From positions 1 through 45,577 of the forward strand of contig UQHZ01000015.1 of the NCBI GenBank assembly GCA_900541055.1: 45,577 nucleotides of DNA. Direction: 5' to 3'. A model generated the notes under the pieces. The model worked only from the letters and a program-made list of their open reading frames with translations, searched no databases and was not told the DNA's origin. Numbering within the stretch: the stretch's first letter is position 1; every line of letters starts with the position of its first letter. The stretch comes from an uncultured Collinsella sp. (GTDB taxonomy: Bacteria; Actinomycetota; Coriobacteriia; Coriobacteriales; Coriobacteriaceae). Positions 17,205 through 25,112 of the stretch are shown one piece after another. A program made the position numbers and the translations under genes.

Positions 17205-17569
17205 ACACGAGCCTAAACTACTGATATACATGATTGCGTGATTTTCAACCATTTATTTCGCCATGATTGCCTGCTGGTTTCGGGTTTTATTAACGCTAAA
17301 ACGTTTGACTAGTCATGGTGAACAACCCTGCTATCCTGCGGGTTGACGAAGACTGATATCTCACCTCGTCGATACATACTGTCTGGCGAATCGTTTGTCA
17401 ATGAATTCGGTGAACGGTAGTAAATACCGTTCAAGCGTATGTATGTATCGGTCGCCGAGCGCGGCACCTCAGTTGGGTCCGTCGGTAGGTAAGGTATATA
17501 TCGTCCGCAAGTTGCGCGGGGGCAAGTCTAGGTGCTCCCGGGTAAGATTCTCTATTGATAGGAGAAGAC
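17205..17569 (+). promoter_or_regulatory. 365-base leader/promoter region of the nan operon
   Basis: No gene is seen. An operator-like TAAAACGTTT (17297-17306) overlaps a TTGACT (17305-17310). An extended -10 TGCTATCCT ends at 17337, but the spacing to TTGACT is 21 bases, so the box pairing is uncertain. Downstream lie a perfect hairpin (TGAACGGTA, GTAAA, TACCGTTCA at 17411-17433) and a flanking inverted pair CGATACATAC (17370-17379) with GTATGTATCG (17441-17450). If transcription starts near 17344 this gives a structured untranslated leader of about 225 bases. No known riboswitch class was recognised. Confidence 0.5.
17411..17433 (+). repeat. perfect hairpin in the nan leader
   Basis: TGAACGGTA and TACCGTTCA form a nine-pair perfect stem around GTAAA. 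It is nested within the wider inverted pair at 17370-17379 and 17441-17450. It could be an RNA stem or a protein-binding dyad. Confidence 0.65.
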
Positions 17570-19183
17570 ATGGCCATCATCAACAAGGGTATGTCCAGGC
17601 GTTCGTTCCTCGGCCTCACCGGCGGCGTCGCTGCTGTCGCAGGGCTTGGTCTCACCGGCTGCGGTGGCAGCTCTAGCGACGAGGGTTCCGCTTCCGGTTC
17701 CACCGATTCCGCCAACCGTGGCGGCGGCGTGATCACCGCTGGTTCCGCTTACGCTCCGTCCAGCTTCGACCCCGCCAGCACCGGCTCCGCTGTGGGCCTG
17801 GGTGCTAACTGGCACGTTATCGAGGGCCTCTACGGCATCGATTACCACGACTACAGCACCTTCAACGAGCTCGCCACCGACGATCCCAAGTCCGTGGACG
17901 ACACTACCTTCGAGGTCACCATCCGCAAGGGCGCCAAGTTCTCCGATGGCACCGAGGTCACTGCTGACGACGTCGTTGCCTCCTACACCGCTTGTGCTGC
18001 TTCCGCTACCTATGCTCCGTTCTTCCAGCCCTTCGAGTCCATCGAGGCCAAGGACGCCAGCACTGTAACGGTCAAGACCAAGGTCCCCAACTTCTCCCTG
18101 CTCAAGGATCGTCTGGCCATCATCCGCGTTACCCCGGCTACCCAGGCCGAGGAGGAGCGCGCCAAGCAGCCGATCGGCTCCGGCCCCTGGATGTACGACT
18201 CTATCTCCGATACCGAGATCACTCTGGTTCCCAACCCCGAGTACAACGGTGAGTATGCTGCCGAGGATAAGAAGATCCAGTACAGCATCCTGACCGACCC
18301 CACCGCTCGCGTTACCGCTCAGCAGGAGGGCTCCACGCTCGTTATGGAGCTCGTCACCGCTGACGCCGTCGACCAGCTCGAGAGCGCTGGCTGCAAGATC
18401 GATAACGTTCAGGGTTTCGGCACCCGCTTCATCATGTTCAACGTCGCCAAGGAGCCTTGGAACAACGTCAAGGTCCGTCAGGCCGTCATGTACGCGCTCG
18501 ACACCGAGAAGATGATCACCAACACCTTCGCCGGCCTTGCCACCGCTGCCAGCTGCTACCTGCCCAAGAGCTTCACCAACTATCATGAGGCTTCCACGGT
18601 GTACAAGACTGACACCAAGAAGGCCAAGAAGCTCATTGAAGAGTCTGGCATCACCCCGGGCGCCATCACCCTGCGCACCACCGACAACGAGCAGATCAAG
18701 GGCATGGCCGCCCAGGTCAAGAACGACCTCGACGCTCTCGGCTTCGATGTGACCATCCAGACCGATACCTCGCCGGCCACCTACGCTGCCATCGACGGCG
18801 GCGAGGCCTACGATATCCTCCTTGCCCCTGGCGATCCGTCCTGCTTCGGCGCCGACCCCGACCTGCTGCTCAACTGGTGGTACGGTGACAACGTCTGGAT
18901 GCAGACCCGTTGCCCGTGGAAGGATTCCGCTGAGTGGGGGAAGCTCCACGGTCTCATGGACGAGGCTCTTGCCGCCGAGGGCGACGAGCAGCAGAAGAAG
19001 TGGAACGAGTGCTTCGATATCATCGCTGACAACGCCGTTCTGTACCCCGTTGTCCACGTCAAGACCGTCTCCGCTTCCTGGGACGATCCGTCCACCGCGC
19101 CCAACGGCGAGGCCCTCGATGGCTTCAAGGGCATCGGCACGACGAGCATGTCCTTCAGGGGCGTCGCGACCGTCAAGGCCTAA
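17570..19183 (+). CDS. ABC transporter substrate-binding lipoprotein, family 5 (Opp/Dpp/SatA-like)
   Basis: Predicted solute receptor of the adjacent ABC transporter, tethered outside the membrane. The 537-residue protein starts with a twin-arginine leader (SRRSFLGLTGG, Arg10-Arg11) ending in the lipobox LTGC with Cys31, so Tat export and lipidation are likely. A Ser/Gly-rich linker is followed by a family 5 fold (FNELATDDPKSVDDTTFEVTIRKGAKFSDGTEVTADDV). Family 5 proteins bind peptides or nickel, but also sialic acid in SatA-type systems; the downstream nan genes favour the latter. ATG 17570 has AGGAG at 17560-17564. It is the first gene of a nine-gene run. Confidence 0.88.
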   Translation: MAIINKGMSRRSFLGLTGGVAAVAGLGLTGCGGSSSDEGSASGSTDSANRGGGVITAGSAYAPSSFDPASTGSAVGLGANWHVIEGLYGIDYHDYSTFNELATDDPKSVDDTTFEVTIRKGAKFSDGTEVTADDVVASYTACAASATYAPFFQPFESIEAKDASTVTVKTKVPNFSLLKDRLAIIRVTPATQAEEERAKQPIGSGPWMYDSISDTEITLVPNPEYNGEYAAEDKKIQYSILTDPTARVTAQQEGSTLVMELVTADAVDQLESAGCKIDNVQGFGTRFIMFNVAKEPWNNVKVRQAVMYALDTEKMITNTFAGLATAASCYLPKSFTNYHEASTVYKTDTKKAKKLIEESGITPGAITLRTTDNEQIKGMAAQVKNDLDALGFDVTIQTDTSPATYAAIDGGEAYDILLAPGDPSCFGADPDLLLNWWYGDNVWMQTRCPWKDSAEWGKLHGLMDEALAAEGDEQQKKWNECFDIIADNAVLYPVVHVKTVSASWDDPSTAPNGEALDGFKGIGTTSMSFRGVATVKA

Positions 19184-19243
19184 GACTCGCTTGAGTCATA
19201 TGTAGGGCGTCGGTCGTAAGGCAACGTCCTCAGAGTTGAAACA

Positions 19244-19277
19244 AAGACCCGGGCGGCCTCGATGTCGCTCGGGTCTT
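19244..19277 (+). terminator. attenuator-like hairpin after the binding-protein gene
   Basis: AAAGACCCGGGCG pairs with CGCTCGGGTCTT (12 pairs with one G-T). A short TGTAATG follows with no T run. It probably protects or partly terminates the upstream message, giving more binding protein than permease. Confidence 0.6.
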
Positions 19278-19338
19278 GTAATGAGTATCCATACTCATAT
19301 ACCAGTTGGTCCTACCGACAAAAGAAAGGGGAGAGAAC

Positions 19339-20295
19339 GTGAACAACTTTCTACGTTTGATTGGAAGGCGTCTCGTGGCGCTGCCGATCATGGCATTGGG
19401 CGTCACCGTCCTGGTGTTCTTCCTTATGTCGTTCTCCAAGACCGACCCCGCCTATACGGCGTTGGGTGACGGTGCCTCGCCCGAGGCGGTTGCCGAGTAC
19501 CATGAGAAGTATGGTCTGGACGACCCCTGGCCCGTGCGCTACGTGCGCTACATGGGCGATTTGATCCATGGTGACATGGGCACCTATGGTGCTGCTCGCA
19601 ACTCCGTTGCCAAGCGCATCTCCACGGCCCTGCCCGTCACGATGCAGCTGACCTTCATCGGTCTTGCCATCGGCGCGGTCGTCTCGTTTTTGCTCGGCGT
19701 CATCGCGGCACTGTATCGCGATAAATGGCCGGACCAAGTGATCCGCGTCTTCTCCATCGCCGGCTTGGCAACCCCGTCGTTCTGGCTTGCCGTTCTGTTG
19801 ATCCTGCTGTTCTCTTCCTACCTTAAGGTGCTTCCGGCGTCCGGTGCTCTGCCTCACTTCACCACCAACCCGGGAGGTTATTTGGCGCGCATGATTATGC
19901 CCGCTATCGCTCTGGCATTCCCGCTGACGGGCCAGATGACTCGTATCGTGCGTACGGCCATGGTTGAGGAGCTCGATAAGGACTATGTCCGTATGGCTCG
20001 CGGCGCCGGCGTTCCCGAGAAGGTCGTCGTCGGCATCAACGTTTTGCGCAACGCGCTGATCACCCCGGTCACCACCCTCGGTCTTAAGATCGGCTACCTC
20101 ATGGGCGGTGCCGTCGTCATCGAGGTCATCTTCAACCTCCCCGGCATGGGTACCGCGATCCTGCAGGGCGTTCAGGGCAACGAGGCGAACCTGGTTCAGG
20201 GCGTCGTCATCGTCGTTGCTCTTGCCTTCATCATCATCAACATCGTGGTTGACATGCTCTACCTGCTCATCAACCCGCGCATCAGGACGGTGTAG
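19339..20295 (+). CDS. ABC transporter permease, DppB/OppB-type
   Basis: First membrane subunit of the nan-locus importer. The 318-residue protein has about six membrane segments, the family N-terminus FLRLIGRRLVALPIMALGVTVLVFFLM, a signature loop region and the EAA cytoplasmic loop DKDYVRMARGAGVPEKVVVGINVLRNALITPV that contacts the ATPase. GTG 19339 is chosen because AAGGGGAGAG lies just upstream; the in-frame ATG at 19306 has no ribosome site. It is separated from the receptor gene by a hairpin and from the next gene by three bases. Confidence 0.9.
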   Translation: MNNFLRLIGRRLVALPIMALGVTVLVFFLMSFSKTDPAYTALGDGASPEAVAEYHEKYGLDDPWPVRYVRYMGDLIHGDMGTYGAARNSVAKRISTALPVTMQLTFIGLAIGAVVSFLLGVIAALYRDKWPDQVIRVFSIAGLATPSFWLAVLLILLFSSYLKVLPASGALPHFTTNPGGYLARMIMPAIALAFPLTGQMTRIVRTAMVEELDKDYVRMARGAGVPEKVVVGINVLRNALITPVTTLGLKIGYLMGGAVVIEVIFNLPGMGTAILQGVQGNEANLVQGVVIVVALAFIIINIVVDMLYLLINPRIRTV

Positions 20296-20298
20296 ATT

Positions 20299-22314
20299 AT
20301 GGTAAAGATTCGAGAGAAGCAAACCGAGCAGCTCGAGAAAGCTGCCTCCAAGGGGCTCAAGCTCGGTGGCTGGAAGAAGATGACGCTGTCTTCTAAGATT
20401 GCCGCCGTCGTGCTGGCGCTGGTCGCCCTGACCGCGATTCTGGCGCCTCTTCTTGCCCCCTATAGCCCGGTCGAGATTTTCACTGCTCGCCAGGCTCCCG
20501 GCAACGGATTTATCTTCGGTACCGACGATAAGGGTCGCGACATTCTGTCGCGCATGCTCTACGGTGGTCGTTACTCGCTGATCATCGGCTTTGGCGCCAC
20601 TGCCATGGCTCTGGTCTGCGGCTCGGTCGTGGGCGCCCTCGCTGCGGTTTCGCGCAAGTCCGTTTCCGAGGCGATCATGCGCATCCTGGACATCATCATG
20701 TCCATCCCGGGCATCGCCCTCGCGGCCGTCTTCGTCTCCATCCTGGGCAATTCCGTGCCGTCGATCATCTTCGCCATCGGCTTTATGTACACTCCGCAGA
20801 TTGCCCGTATCGTGCGCGCCAACATCGTGTCCGAGTACGGCGAGGACTATGTCCGCGCGGTCATCGTTTCCGGCGCCAAGGCTCCGTGGATTTTGATTAA
20901 GCACGTCCTGCGCAACTGCATCGCCCCGATTATGGTCTTCACCGTTACCCTGGTAGCCGACGCCATCATCTTCGAGGCCTCGCTGACCTTTATCGGCGCT
21001 GGTATTCAGGAGCCTACCGCTACCTGGGGCAACATCCTCGCCGACGCCCGCGGCGGCGTGCTCGCTGGCCGTTGGTGGCAGGCGCTGTTCCCGGGCCTGG
21101 CCATCATGATCACCTGCCTGGCGCTCAACATCCTGTCCGAGGGTATTACCGACGCCATGGCCGCTGCTCCCTCCGCCGCCCTGGATCCGACCGACTCCTC
21201 CAAGCGCCGCGAGGCCGACCTGCTGGTCTCCGACCCCGTTCGCGCTTACAAGGAGCAGGCTCAGTCCCTGTCCGCCCGTCTTGGCGCCCTGCGTGATGTC
21301 GAACTAAAGCGTAACGACCGCCATGTGCCCGATGAGTCCGTTGAGCCGATCCTTTCGGTCCGCGATTTCTGCATCCAGTTTGAGCACCACGGTGACATCA
21401 ACGTCGTCGACCACGTCAACTTTGACGTCCGTCCCGGCCAGACCATGGGCCTGGTAGGCGAGTCCGGCTGCGGTAAGTCCATCACCACGCTGGCCATCAT
21501 GGGCCTGACCGACGATGACGAGCACCTTTCCGGCGAGGTCCTCTGGGAGGGCCGTGACCTGCTCAAGATGAGCAAGAAGGAGTGGTTCGGCCTGCGCGGT
21601 ACCGATATCGCTATGGTCTATCAGGACGCCCTGTCCTCGCTCAACCCCTCCATGCTCATCTCTGCCCAGATGAAGCAGCTCACCAAGCGCGGCGGAACCC
21701 GTAGCGCCGAGGAGCTCCTGGAGCTCGTCGGCCTCGATCCCAAACGCACGCTCGAGAGCTATCCGCACGAGCTTTCCGGCGGCCAGCGTCAGCGTGTCCT
21801 GATCGCTATGGCTCTTACCCGCGACCCCAAGCTGGTCATCTGCGACGAGCCCACGACCGCTCTGGACGTTACCGTCCAGAAGCAGGTCATCAAGCTGCTT
21901 AACGACCTTCAGGCCAAGCTCGGCTTTGCCATGATCTTCGTTTCGCACGACCTGGCACTGGTCGCCGAGGTCGCTCATAACATCACGGTTATGTACGCCG
22001 GCCAGGTTATCGAGCAGGCGCCCACCAAGGAGCTGCTCACTAACCCGATCCACGAGTACACCCGCGGTCTTCTGGGTTCCGTTCTGTCCATCGAGAGCGG
22101 TTCGGGTCGCCTGCACCAGGTGCCCGGCGCCGTTCCGAGTCCGCGCGATTTCCCCAAGGGCGATCGCTTCGCGCCCCGCTCGAGCCATCCGCGTATTGGC
22201 CTGGACACCCGTCCGGTCTTCAAGCGCGTGCCCGGCACCGAGCACTTCTATTCCGAGCTCCCCGATGAGGTGCTCAAGGCAAATGGTTTGACCCCTCACG
22301 CGGAGGTGATGTAG
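20299..22314 (+). CDS. fused ABC permease-ATPase (OppC-OppD type)
   Basis: A 671-residue fusion of the second permease with the first ATPase. Residues 1 to about 285 are an OppC-like permease (GTDDKGRDILSRMLYG and the EAA loop EDYVRAVIVSGAKAPW). A charged linker of about 60 residues leads to an ATPase with Walker A GESGCGKS at 387-394, signature LSGGQRQRVL and Walker B LVICDEPTTALD. The C-terminal extension, which in OppD normally holds a cysteine cluster, here reads GDRFAPRSSHPRIG with no cysteines. The reading frame is continuous and codon use even, so this is a true fusion rather than a frameshift error. It abuts the next ATPase gene. Confidence 0.93.
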   Translation: MVKIREKQTEQLEKAASKGLKLGGWKKMTLSSKIAAVVLALVALTAILAPLLAPYSPVEIFTARQAPGNGFIFGTDDKGRDILSRMLYGGRYSLIIGFGATAMALVCGSVVGALAAVSRKSVSEAIMRILDIIMSIPGIALAAVFVSILGNSVPSIIFAIGFMYTPQIARIVRANIVSEYGEDYVRAVIVSGAKAPWILIKHVLRNCIAPIMVFTVTLVADAIIFEASLTFIGAGIQEPTATWGNILADARGGVLAGRWWQALFPGLAIMITCLALNILSEGITDAMAAAPSAALDPTDSSKRREADLLVSDPVRAYKEQAQSLSARLGALRDVELKRNDRHVPDESVEPILSVRDFCIQFEHHGDINVVDHVNFDVRPGQTMGLVGESGCGKSITTLAIMGLTDDDEHLSGEVLWEGRDLLKMSKKEWFGLRGTDIAMVYQDALSSLNPSMLISAQMKQLTKRGGTRSAEELLELVGLDPKRTLESYPHELSGGQRQRVLIAMALTRDPKLVICDEPTTALDVTVQKQVIKLLNDLQAKLGFAMIFVSHDLALVAEVAHNITVMYAGQVIEQAPTKELLTNPIHEYTRGLLGSVLSIESGSGRLHQVPGAVPSPRDFPKGDRFAPRSSHPRIGLDTRPVFKRVPGTEHFYSELPDEVLKANGLTPHAEVM

Positions 22315-23142
22315 ATGAGCGAGACCGCAGTCAACGGCGTCGAGCCGATCATCTTCCTTGATGACGTCCACGTCACCTTTAGGACCCGTACCGGCTCGAT
22401 TCTGCACCCCAACCTGGTTCACGCCGTCCAGGGTGTAACGATTAAGCTCATGCCCGGACAGACCATCGGCATCGTCGGCGAGTCCGGTTGCGGAAAGTCC
22501 ACCACCGCCAACGTCATGTGCGGCCTGCAGGCCCCCACGAGCGGCAAGGTCTACTTTAAGGGCAAGGACGTTACCAAGCGTACCGCCGAGGACCGTCGCC
22601 ACATGGGTCGCGTCATCTCGGTCGTGTTCCAGAACCCGGCCACGGCGCTCAACCCCCGCATGGTCGTTCGCGAGCAACTGCTCGACCCCATGCGCGTCCA
22701 CAACTTGGGTACCGAGGCCGAGCAGGAGAAGCGCGTCAAGGAGCTCTTGGAGCTCACCGGTCTGCCCAGCTCCGCCGCCGAGGTTCTTCCCGGCCAGCTT
22801 TCGGGCGGCCAGCGCCAGCGCGTCGCAATTGCCCGTGCCCTGTCGCTGAACCCCGATGCCATCATCGCCGACGAGCCCACCTCGGCTCTGGACGTTTCGG
22901 TCCGCGCGCAGATTCTGAACCTGCTGACCGACCTTAAGAAGGAGCTCGGCCTGGCCATGGTGTTCATCAGCCATGACATCCAGACGGTCCGCTATATCTC
23001 TGACGACATCATCGTTATGAATGGTGGCAAGATCGTCGAGCAGGGCGAGGCCAAGCAGGTCTTCCAGCACCCTCAGGACCCCTACACCAAGATGCTGCTC
23101 GGCGCTGCGCCGTCGCTGCTGCATCCCAAGCTCGGCGAGTAG
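22315..23142 (+). CDS. ABC transporter ATPase, OppF/DppF-type
   Basis: Second nucleotide-binding subunit of the nan-locus importer. The 275-residue protein has Walker A GESGCGKS, the Q-loop region VVFQNPATALNPRM, signature LSGGQRQRVAIARAL, Walker B AIIADEPTSALD and the switch histidine in FISHDI. It ends soon after the ATPase core and lacks the cysteine-bearing C-terminal extension typical of OppF. ATG 22315 directly follows the stop of the fused gene, with GGAGG inside that gene as ribosome site. Confidence 0.92.
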   Translation: MSETAVNGVEPIIFLDDVHVTFRTRTGSILHPNLVHAVQGVTIKLMPGQTIGIVGESGCGKSTTANVMCGLQAPTSGKVYFKGKDVTKRTAEDRRHMGRVISVVFQNPATALNPRMVVREQLLDPMRVHNLGTEAEQEKRVKELLELTGLPSSAAEVLPGQLSGGQRQRVAIARALSLNPDAIIADEPTSALDVSVRAQILNLLTDLKKELGLAMVFISHDIQTVRYISDDIIVMNGGKIVEQGEAKQVFQHPQDPYTKMLLGAAPSLLHPKLGE

Positions 23143-23158
23143 CCTCGCTTTCCCTCCC

Positions 23159-23186
23159 GTGCGCCCGGTTCCCTTGCCGGGCGCAC
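23159..23186 (+). terminator. GC-rich hairpin after the transporter genes
   Basis: GTGCGCCCGG and CCGGGCGCAC form ten perfect pairs around an eight-base loop. No T run follows, so it may stabilise the transporter message rather than end transcription. Confidence 0.55.
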
Positions 23187-23222
23187 CTCCGTTGCGATTT
23201 CGAAAGGCTGGGTTCACGAGCC

Positions 23223-24200
23223 ATGCCAAGTGCTCAGGAGCTACAACAGCAATTTGGTGAATATCGAGGCGCTATGCCCCGTCCATCGGATTTCGATCTC
23301 TTTTGGAAGGACCGCATGGCCGAGGCCGACGCCGTCGAGCTCGACTACGAGATTGAGGCGGCTTCGGTTGCGGATTCCGCGACCTGTCGGTTTTTCGACC
23401 TCTGGTATACCGGCATGTGTGGTGCACGCCTGCATGCCAAGTACCTTAAACCCGTCTCGGACGAGCCTGTGCCATTGGTACTTCAGTTCCATGGGTATCC
23501 GGGTGCAAGCCGCAGCTGGTTTGAGCAGGCGTCGTTTGCGGGCATGGGCATGGCGCTCATTGCTCTCGATTGTCCTGGCCAAGGAGGCCCCTCCGAGGAC
23601 ATTGGTGGATTTGAGGGCACGACGGTCGCGGGCCATATCGTCGCCGGTATCGACGGCGACCCGGCCAACCTCTACTATGTCCGCCTACATCAGGATATTC
23701 GCATTCTGTGCCGTATCGTTCGCGAGCTCGAGGGCATCGATCTTACCCGCGTGTATGTGAACGGCGCATCGCAGGGCGGCGGGTTGGGCATTGCGACCTG
23801 CGCGCTTAACAGCGAGCTTATCAATCGCGCCGCCATCCTCTATCCCTTCCTGTCGGATTTCCGCCTGGTTTGGGATCTGGACGCCGACGATATTGCCTAT
23901 GAGGGCCTGCGCTATTGGTCGCGCTGGTTTGACGAGGACTCGACCCGTATCGAGGAAGCCTATGCCAAGCTGGCGTACTTCGATTCCAAGAACTTTGCCC
24001 CCATGGTCAAATGCCCCGTTCTGTTTGGCACGGGCACAGCCGATATCGTCTGTCCGCCGGCGACGCAGTTTGCGGTGTACAACAACCTGTCCTGCGACAA
24101 GCGTCATGAGTTCTTTGAGGGCTTTGGCCACGAGGAGATTCAGGACTTTGATGATTTGATCATTCCGTTTTTCTGTGAGGGAGGGGAGGCTCATGTCTAA
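23223..24200 (+). CDS. acetylxylan esterase-like (CE7 family) deacetylase
   Basis: A predicted cytosolic alpha/beta-hydrolase of the acetylxylan esterase/cephalosporin-C deacetylase family. The 325-residue protein has the oxyanion region QFHGYPG, the family block DCPGQGG, the nucleophile elbow GASQGG with Ser183, the acid Asp274 in GTADIVCPP and His303 in GFGHEE, so the triad is complete. In a sialic-acid operon the likely job is removing O-acetyl groups from imported sugar before aldolase action, but substrate is inferred from context only. No signal peptide is present. It overlaps the next gene by eight bases. Confidence 0.88.
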   Translation: MPSAQELQQQFGEYRGAMPRPSDFDLFWKDRMAEADAVELDYEIEAASVADSATCRFFDLWYTGMCGARLHAKYLKPVSDEPVPLVLQFHGYPGASRSWFEQASFAGMGMALIALDCPGQGGPSEDIGGFEGTTVAGHIVAGIDGDPANLYYVRLHQDIRILCRIVRELEGIDLTRVYVNGASQGGGLGIATCALNSELINRAAILYPFLSDFRLVWDLDADDIAYEGLRYWSRWFDEDSTRIEEAYAKLAYFDSKNFAPMVKCPVLFGTGTADIVCPPATQFAVYNNLSCDKRHEFFEGFGHEEIQDFDDLIIPFFCEGGEAHV

Positions 24201-25044
24201 GTGCGAGAGCAATGTTGACGAGCTGATTGTCCCCGGGCTCGTGGGAATTCCTGGAACGGTTTCGTCAAGGCTCGCAGACTATCGGGACTGGCACGGTGAT
24301 GTCCAAGCAGATGTTTCTGATTTAGAGACATGCGCTCCGAATCTTGAGATTCAAGGCCTGGCCATTACGGCGATTGACTTTGTTAACCCCTGCGCCCGTT
24401 ACTCGGAGGTTTCCTTTGAGCTCGGTGACCATGCGGTCCACGCTCGTTTGATTGAGCCTGTCGGTCGTGCCCGAGTATCTGAGCGCGTGCCGCTGTGCCT
24501 GATGTTCCACGACATCGATCGGCCTGTGCGCGGCTGGCATCACATGACGAGATTTGCCGCCATGGGATATGCCGTGCTTGCACTGGACGACGGTGTTGCT
24601 GGTACGGACGACCTGCAGCGGGGGATTGCTTCGCCCGCTTTTGTCGAGCGCGTCCGTTGGGGCTGCGCGTTGGCGAAGGTCGCGCGCAATCTTGACGGCG
24701 TAGACTCCGATCGCATTTTTGCGTGGGGCGAGGGCCTTGGCGGCGGCGTCGCGCTGGCGGTTTCCGCTCTGGACGAGCGGGGCCTTGCCTGCACGGCGGT
24801 TGCCAATCCAATCCCCGGTGGCCTTGAGGCTCTGTCGTCTCGGGTGCGCGGATCGGTGCTCATGGGCACATCGCTCATGGATGCCGTGAGCGATCCCAAG
24901 GGCCAGTTCGCCGTATTCAACGGTCTTGAGTGTGACCGGAGGCATATCATCTATGCCAAATACGCTCACGAGCGCATCAATGCGTTCGAAAACGAAGTCG
25001 TCGACTTCTTGAACCAAACGTTCTACCCGTGTTCTTTGGCCTAG
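24193..25044 (+). CDS. CE7-like alpha/beta-hydrolase paralogue lacking the catalytic serine
   Basis: A 283-residue divergent relative of the preceding esterase. The two align through the C-terminal block: GTADIVCPPATQFAVYNN in the active copy and GTSLMDAVSDPKGQFAVFNG here. The acid (Asp230) and histidine (His259 in YAHERI) are kept, but the nucleophile elbow reads GEGLGG, with Gly181 where Ser stands. The oxyanion region HGYPG is HDIDR and DCPGQGG is DDGVAGT. It is therefore probably a pseudoenzyme, perhaps a partner of the upstream enzyme. ATG 24193 has GAGGGGAGG at 24181-24189 and overlaps the esterase stop. The frame is intact with normal codon use, so this is not a decayed gene. Confidence 0.8.
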   Translation: MSKCESNVDELIVPGLVGIPGTVSSRLADYRDWHGDVQADVSDLETCAPNLEIQGLAITAIDFVNPCARYSEVSFELGDHAVHARLIEPVGRARVSERVPLCLMFHDIDRPVRGWHHMTRFAAMGYAVLALDDGVAGTDDLQRGIASPAFVERVRWGCALAKVARNLDGVDSDRIFAWGEGLGGGVALAVSALDERGLACTAVANPIPGGLEALSSRVRGSVLMGTSLMDAVSDPKGQFAVFNGLECDRRHIIYAKYAHERINAFENEVVDFLNQTFYPCSLA

Positions 25045-25112
25045 ACGGCCTGGACACTGCCAACAAGAGTGGGTGGCATAGGGCCGCCCGCCAGACAACT
25101 AAGGAGATTCTT

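Noticed and set aside
17552..19057. Long minus-strand open frame opposite the nan receptor gene
   Set aside because: It mirrors a plus-strand gene with clear family motifs and a ribosome site. Strong C-ended codon bias empties the opposite frame of stops. Similar antisense frames opposite pgk, tpiA/gpmI, gap, uvrB and the ABC genes were dropped for the same reason.
20299..22314. Fusion produced by a sequencing frameshift or lost stop
   Set aside because: The linker is continuous, charged and in good codon use, and no leftover ribosome site and start are seen at the ATPase boundary.
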